In this document: positions 61,595-64,000 of the stretch, piece after piece
Layout of the letters: each line of letters starts with the position of its first letter
Numbering within the stretch: position 1 is the first letter of the stretch
NCBI GenBank assembly: GCA_903871875.1
Contig: CAIQIR010000127.1
Span: 42,890-106,889 of the forward strand
DNA: 64,000 nucleotides
Direction: 5' to 3'
DNA from: an uncultured Schlesneria sp.
GTDB lineage: Bacteria; Planctomycetota; Planctomycetia; Planctomycetales; Planctomycetaceae
Translations under genes and position numbers: made by a program
The notes under the pieces: model-generated
What the model was told of the DNA's origin: nothing
Seen by the model: the letters and a program-made list of their open reading frames with translations, nothing else
The model's database searches: none

Positions 61595-61690
61595 CGCGGG
61601 TGGCGGCGATTGGCTGCTTCAGCCTATCGGGGCGGCGACAGCCGAAGGATGTTTGCAAACGAGTTCGGTTCGGTTCAAAATCATTTGATG
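61595..61690 (+). repeat. dispersed 90-bp repeat, copy B
   Basis: Closely matches copy A over the whole length, with scattered substitutions in the second half. Its first 14 bases (CGCGGGTGGCCGCG type) are also present once more at 61568-61581, just upstream. It ends 37 bases before the dinB start. Confidence 0.88.
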
Positions 61691-61727
61691 TCTTTCATGA
61701 GAACCTTTCTCGATCAATCGATTCCGC

Positions 61728-62894
61728 ATGATCCTTCACATCGACATGGACGCCTTCTATGCCTCGGTCGAGGAACGGGACAACCCGTCGCTGGTTGGTA
61801 AGCCGGTCATCGTCGGTGGTTCGGTGGAAGGTCGTGGCGTCGTGGCCGCGGCGAACTACGAGGCCCGGAAGTTCGGCGTTCATAGTGCGATGGCGGCTGC
61901 CCGTGCCGGGCGACTCTGCCCCCACGCGATTGTCATTAAGCCCCGGATTGATTACTACGCCCGGGTGTCCCGGCAGATTCGCGACATCTTCGAGCAGTTC
62001 ACTCCACTGGTCGAACCGCTGTCGCTCGACGAAGCCTTTCTTGATGTCACCGGCAGCGAATCTCTCTTTGGAAGTTCCGCCGAAATCGGCCGGCAGATCA
62101 AACAGCGAATCCGCGCGGAGCTGAAGCTGACCGCCTCGGTCGGCGTGGCCACCAACAAGTTCGTCGCCAAGATCGCCAGTGCCCTGCAGAAACCGGACGG
62201 CTTCGTCGTCGTTGAACAGCATGAAATACAAGCGTTTCTCGATCCGCTGCCGGTCGGCCGACTGTGGGGCGTCGGAAAGGTCACCGGCCAGGTCTTTGAG
62301 CAACTGCAGGTTCGCACCATCGGGCAGCTGCGGCAAATGCCGCTCGCCACGCTCAATGAACTGTTCGGAACATCCGGTCAGCACTACTGGCAGCTGGCCC
62401 ACGGGATCGATGATCGGCCAGTCGTACCTGATCGCGAGGCGAAGTCGATCTCCAACGAAACGACGTTCGCCGAAGATCTTACCGACAGAGAAGTCCTGCG
62501 CGCCTGGTTGGTGGAGCTGGTCGATCAGGTCGCCCGCCGCTTGCGTCGGCACGACCTCAAGGGCCGAGCGGTCGAGTTGAAAGTGCGGTTCGCGAACTTT
62601 CACACGATCACACGCTCGATGACATTAACGAAGCCGACCAGCATCACCGGGGAGCTGTTGGAAGCCGGTCTGGAACTGCTGACGAAACGCCTTCCCGCGC
62701 ATCAGCAGTCAATCCGCCTGTTGGGGTTTGGCGTGAGCAAACTGGATGGCTCTGGAAAATCTCAGCAGACCCTCTTCGATCAACCTGACCGCGAGCGTCA
62801 ACAGGAACTCGATCGCGTCGCAGATCAGATCACAGAAAAGTTCGGCAAGCAGGCCATCCGTCGCGGCACCAGACTCGAAAAGAGCGACGAGTGA
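61728..62894 (+). CDS. dinB: DNA polymerase IV (Y-family)
   Basis: 388-aa translesion polymerase. Palm-domain catalytic motifs: ILHIDMDAFYASVEERDNP with Asp6 and Asp8, and LSLDEAFLDVTG with Asp101 and Glu102. Fingers YEARKFGVHSAMA and KPRIDYYARVS; the thumb contains VGVATNKFVAKIAS and the HhH GRLWGVGKVTGQVF; the little finger domain begins about residue 240 (SNETTFAEDLTDREVL). The C-terminus ends in LFDQPDRERQQELDRVADQI and a short basic tail, without a clear beta-clamp motif other than QTLFDQ near residue 346. Weak ribosome-binding site. Flanked by repeat copies B and C. Confidence 0.95.
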   Translation: MILHIDMDAFYASVEERDNPSLVGKPVIVGGSVEGRGVVAAANYEARKFGVHSAMAAARAGRLCPHAIVIKPRIDYYARVSRQIRDIFEQFTPLVEPLSLDEAFLDVTGSESLFGSSAEIGRQIKQRIRAELKLTASVGVATNKFVAKIASALQKPDGFVVVEQHEIQAFLDPLPVGRLWGVGKVTGQVFEQLQVRTIGQLRQMPLATLNELFGTSGQHYWQLAHGIDDRPVVPDREAKSISNETTFAEDLTDREVLRAWLVELVDQVARRLRRHDLKGRAVELKVRFANFHTITRSMTLTKPTSITGELLEAGLELLTKRLPAHQQSIRLLGFGVSKLDGSGKSQQTLFDQPDRERQQELDRVADQITEKFGKQAIRRGTRLEKSDE

Positions 62895-62957
62895 GCCAGG
62901 ATGATGGCCGTTGGCAACAGTCTGAGATCACTTATGGTAACTCAGGTACGACTCCTT

Positions 62958-63044
62958 CGCGGTTGGCGGCTTGGCGGCTACCGCGAAGGCGACAGCCGAA
63001 GGATGATTGCCAACGAGTTTGGCTCGATTCAAAATCATTTGATG
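62958..63044 (+). repeat. dispersed 90-bp repeat, copy C
   Basis: Shares GGCGACAGCCGAAGGATG and the last 45 bases with copy B; the first third is shorter and rearranged (GGTTGGCGGCTTGGCGGCTA). It is followed by a 17-base block at 63046-63062 also found after copy A at 60406-60422. It starts 64 bases after the dinB stop. Confidence 0.88.
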
Positions 63045-63132
63045 CCCAACCGCGGCGACCCGCTTGTTTGGCCGCGTAAAGTCATCGTGTTCTGGGGCAT
63101 CTGTCATTTAGACGTGAATCAATGGAGCGGCT

Positions 63133-63750
63133 ATGCACGGCCATTCTGAGGATGTTCCAGCGGATGACGAATGCAGTCGCGTTGGCTTGTTTCCCCGAGG
63201 AATCACTTATTTTCGACGATGGAGGTCGCTGCGCTGGTTTGTGATCTTAGTAACGCCCGTTGTCTTCAGCGCCGCGGACTGTTTTCTGCACAGGCTTCGT
63301 CTGTGAGAATCCGCCGGGATCTTGTTGTTCGGTGTGGCGCTGGCTTCCGCACTTTTCGTGGAACTGGTCCCAGGGATTGCATCGTCGCAAAGCTCTGAAA
63401 TGGATGGAATAGGTGGTTGGTTTATCGACGGCACCGTTTCACGGAACCAGAATCCGATTCACTACTGGATCCAAGTCGGTCTGACAGCCGGCGCCTATCT
63501 TTTTGTCGTCTTCATCGGATTCGCCCTTGCACGAGGACCGGCCATAGAAGACTCGGCGCGGCCGGTCACCATTCACACCTCGCAATACCAGCAACGGCAG
63601 CGCCTAACCCCGCGTAGCTCACTTGAGGCCAGGAAGACGGGAATTCGGAGTTGGAAACACAGAGTGACGGAGGACACGGAGGTAAGAGGAGGTAGGTCCA
63701 GAATGCTTTGGCCGTTGGTGAGATTCGCCGTTTCGTGGCGGAGTCTTTGA
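63133..63750 (+). pseudogene. small membrane-protein gene interrupted by an in-frame TGA
   Basis: A good ribosome-binding site (GGAG, 5 bases before the ATG at 63133) begins a 57-codon frame with one membrane helix (WFVILVTPVVFSAADCFL), ending in TGA at 63304-63306. Exactly the same frame continues after the TGA and encodes another hydrophobic helix (ILLFGVALASALFVELVPG), then a loop with GIGGWFIDGT, and a further helix (VGLTAGAYLFVVFIGFALA). So it reads as one small polytopic protein split by a single stop, or as two independent small proteins. The apparent C-terminus beyond about 63630 runs into the 34-bp repeat and is unlikely to be original. Family not recognised. Confidence 0.5.
63632..63665 (+). 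repeat. 34-bp direct repeat, second copy
   Basis: Identical to 60102-60135. It runs on into GACGGAGGACACGGAGG, a CACAGAG/ACGGAGG-type sequence whose inverted counterpart (CTCCGTGTCCTCTGTG) is at about 63860-63875. Confidence 0.9.
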
Positions 63751-64000
63751 AGCAATCATTCTGCCTGAGCCACTGAGGTCACGTATCGAAATGAATTTCG
63801 TTTCAGCCTCTGGTGTGGCCGTCTTATCTGCCCGCAATCTCTTTCTCAGTTTTCTCTCCGTGTCCTCTGTGACTTGTATGTTGCCCAAACGAAGTAAACG
63901 CAGTGTAGTGGAGGCCGTGAAGCCTGCGGTTTTGAGCGCCAGCGAAAAGCCGCAGGCTTCACGGAGTACGGCAGATCGACCGTGCCTGGGTGTTCAAAAC
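63751..64000. other. non-coding repeat-bearing right end of window
   Basis: No supported gene. It holds the inverted CTCCGTGTCCTCTGTG sequence near 63860-63875 and a REP-like palindrome at 63915-63964. Confidence 0.6.
63915..63964. repeat. REP-like palindrome
   Basis: CCGTGAAGCCTGCGGTTTT (63915-63933) pairs with AAAAGCCGCAGGCTTCACGG (63945-63964), with one unpaired base and an 11-base loop (GAGCGCCAGCG). Long, GC-rich, intergenic, and with T-rich flanks of the loop rather than after the stem, so it is more like a dispersed palindrome than a terminator. Confidence 0.8.

Noticed and set aside
61695..62603. 302-codon minus-strand frame opposite dinB
   Set aside because: It is antisense to a polymerase with all catalytic motifs on the plus strand and has no recognisable domain.

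Overview
The window looks like chromosomal DNA of a planctomycete (phylum Planctomycetota, probably order Planctomycetales). The evidence is family content: a PVC-type heme-binding dehydrogenase with a C-terminal CxxCH, a DUF1571 protein, a MoxR/DUF58/BatA/VWA operon with a very large coiled-coil partner, bacterial tetrahydromethanopterin-linked C1 genes (fae, mtdB-like), a Tad pilus cluster, and very large secreted proteins without recognisable domains. No rRNA, tRNA, CRISPR array or complete insertion sequence was recognised.

Layout. 1-6.4 kb (minus): a Tad/Flp pilus assembly operon running prepilin peptidase, TadE, CpaB, terminator, TadG-like, CpaF, TadB, then a gene cut by the window edge. 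6.8-7.5 kb (plus): an inositol-monophosphatase family enzyme. 7.8-17.8 kb (plus): two translationally coupled giant envelope proteins (1133 and 2200 aa); the second looks like two fused copies of the architecture of the first. 17.8-21.1 kb (plus): an EpmA/GenX-type EF-P ligase, PanB and a class V aminotransferase. 21.3-24.2 kb (minus): an amidohydrolase, an RraA-like protein and an AlkA-type DNA glycosylase. 24.5-28.2 kb: a PVC-type cytochrome c dehydrogenase converging on a nitroreductase. 28.5-30.4 kb (minus): a Gly/His/Met/Tyr-rich secreted TPR protein with its own terminator.

30.5-33.5 kb holds the C1 module: mtdB-like and fae on the minus strand and a divergent ATP-grasp gene likely to serve cofactor synthesis. 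33.9-35.1 kb is a secreted protein with two CsgG/LpoB-like repeats. 35.3-47.7 kb (minus) is one long probable operon: prenyltransferase-like repeat protein, MoxR ATPase, DUF58, BatA/VWA, VWA/GATase-like and a 1333-aa membrane coiled-coil protein. 47.9-57.5 kb mixes an M48 protease, NadD, a Cys-rich membrane protein, a GT39-like glycosyltransferase, an atypical aquaporin, a second DUF58 protein, a small hypothetical, a DUF1571 protein and an alkaline-phosphatase-superfamily enzyme. 57.9-63 kb (plus) holds a Ser/Thr-rich protein, an Nramp-fold transporter lacking both canonical metal-site motifs, a two-domain secreted hypothetical and DNA polymerase IV.

The last 4 kb is rich in short dispersed repeats: three copies of a roughly 90-bp element flank the secreted hypothetical and dinB, and there is a 34-bp direct repeat, inverted CACAGAG-type repeats, a REP-like palindrome and a small membrane-protein gene interrupted by one in-frame TGA.

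The strongest candidates for new biology are the giant protein pair, the MoxR/BatA operon with its 1333-aa component, the non-canonical Nramp-fold and aquaporin proteins, and the dispersed repeat family. All functional assignments come from reading motifs and context; no database search was run.
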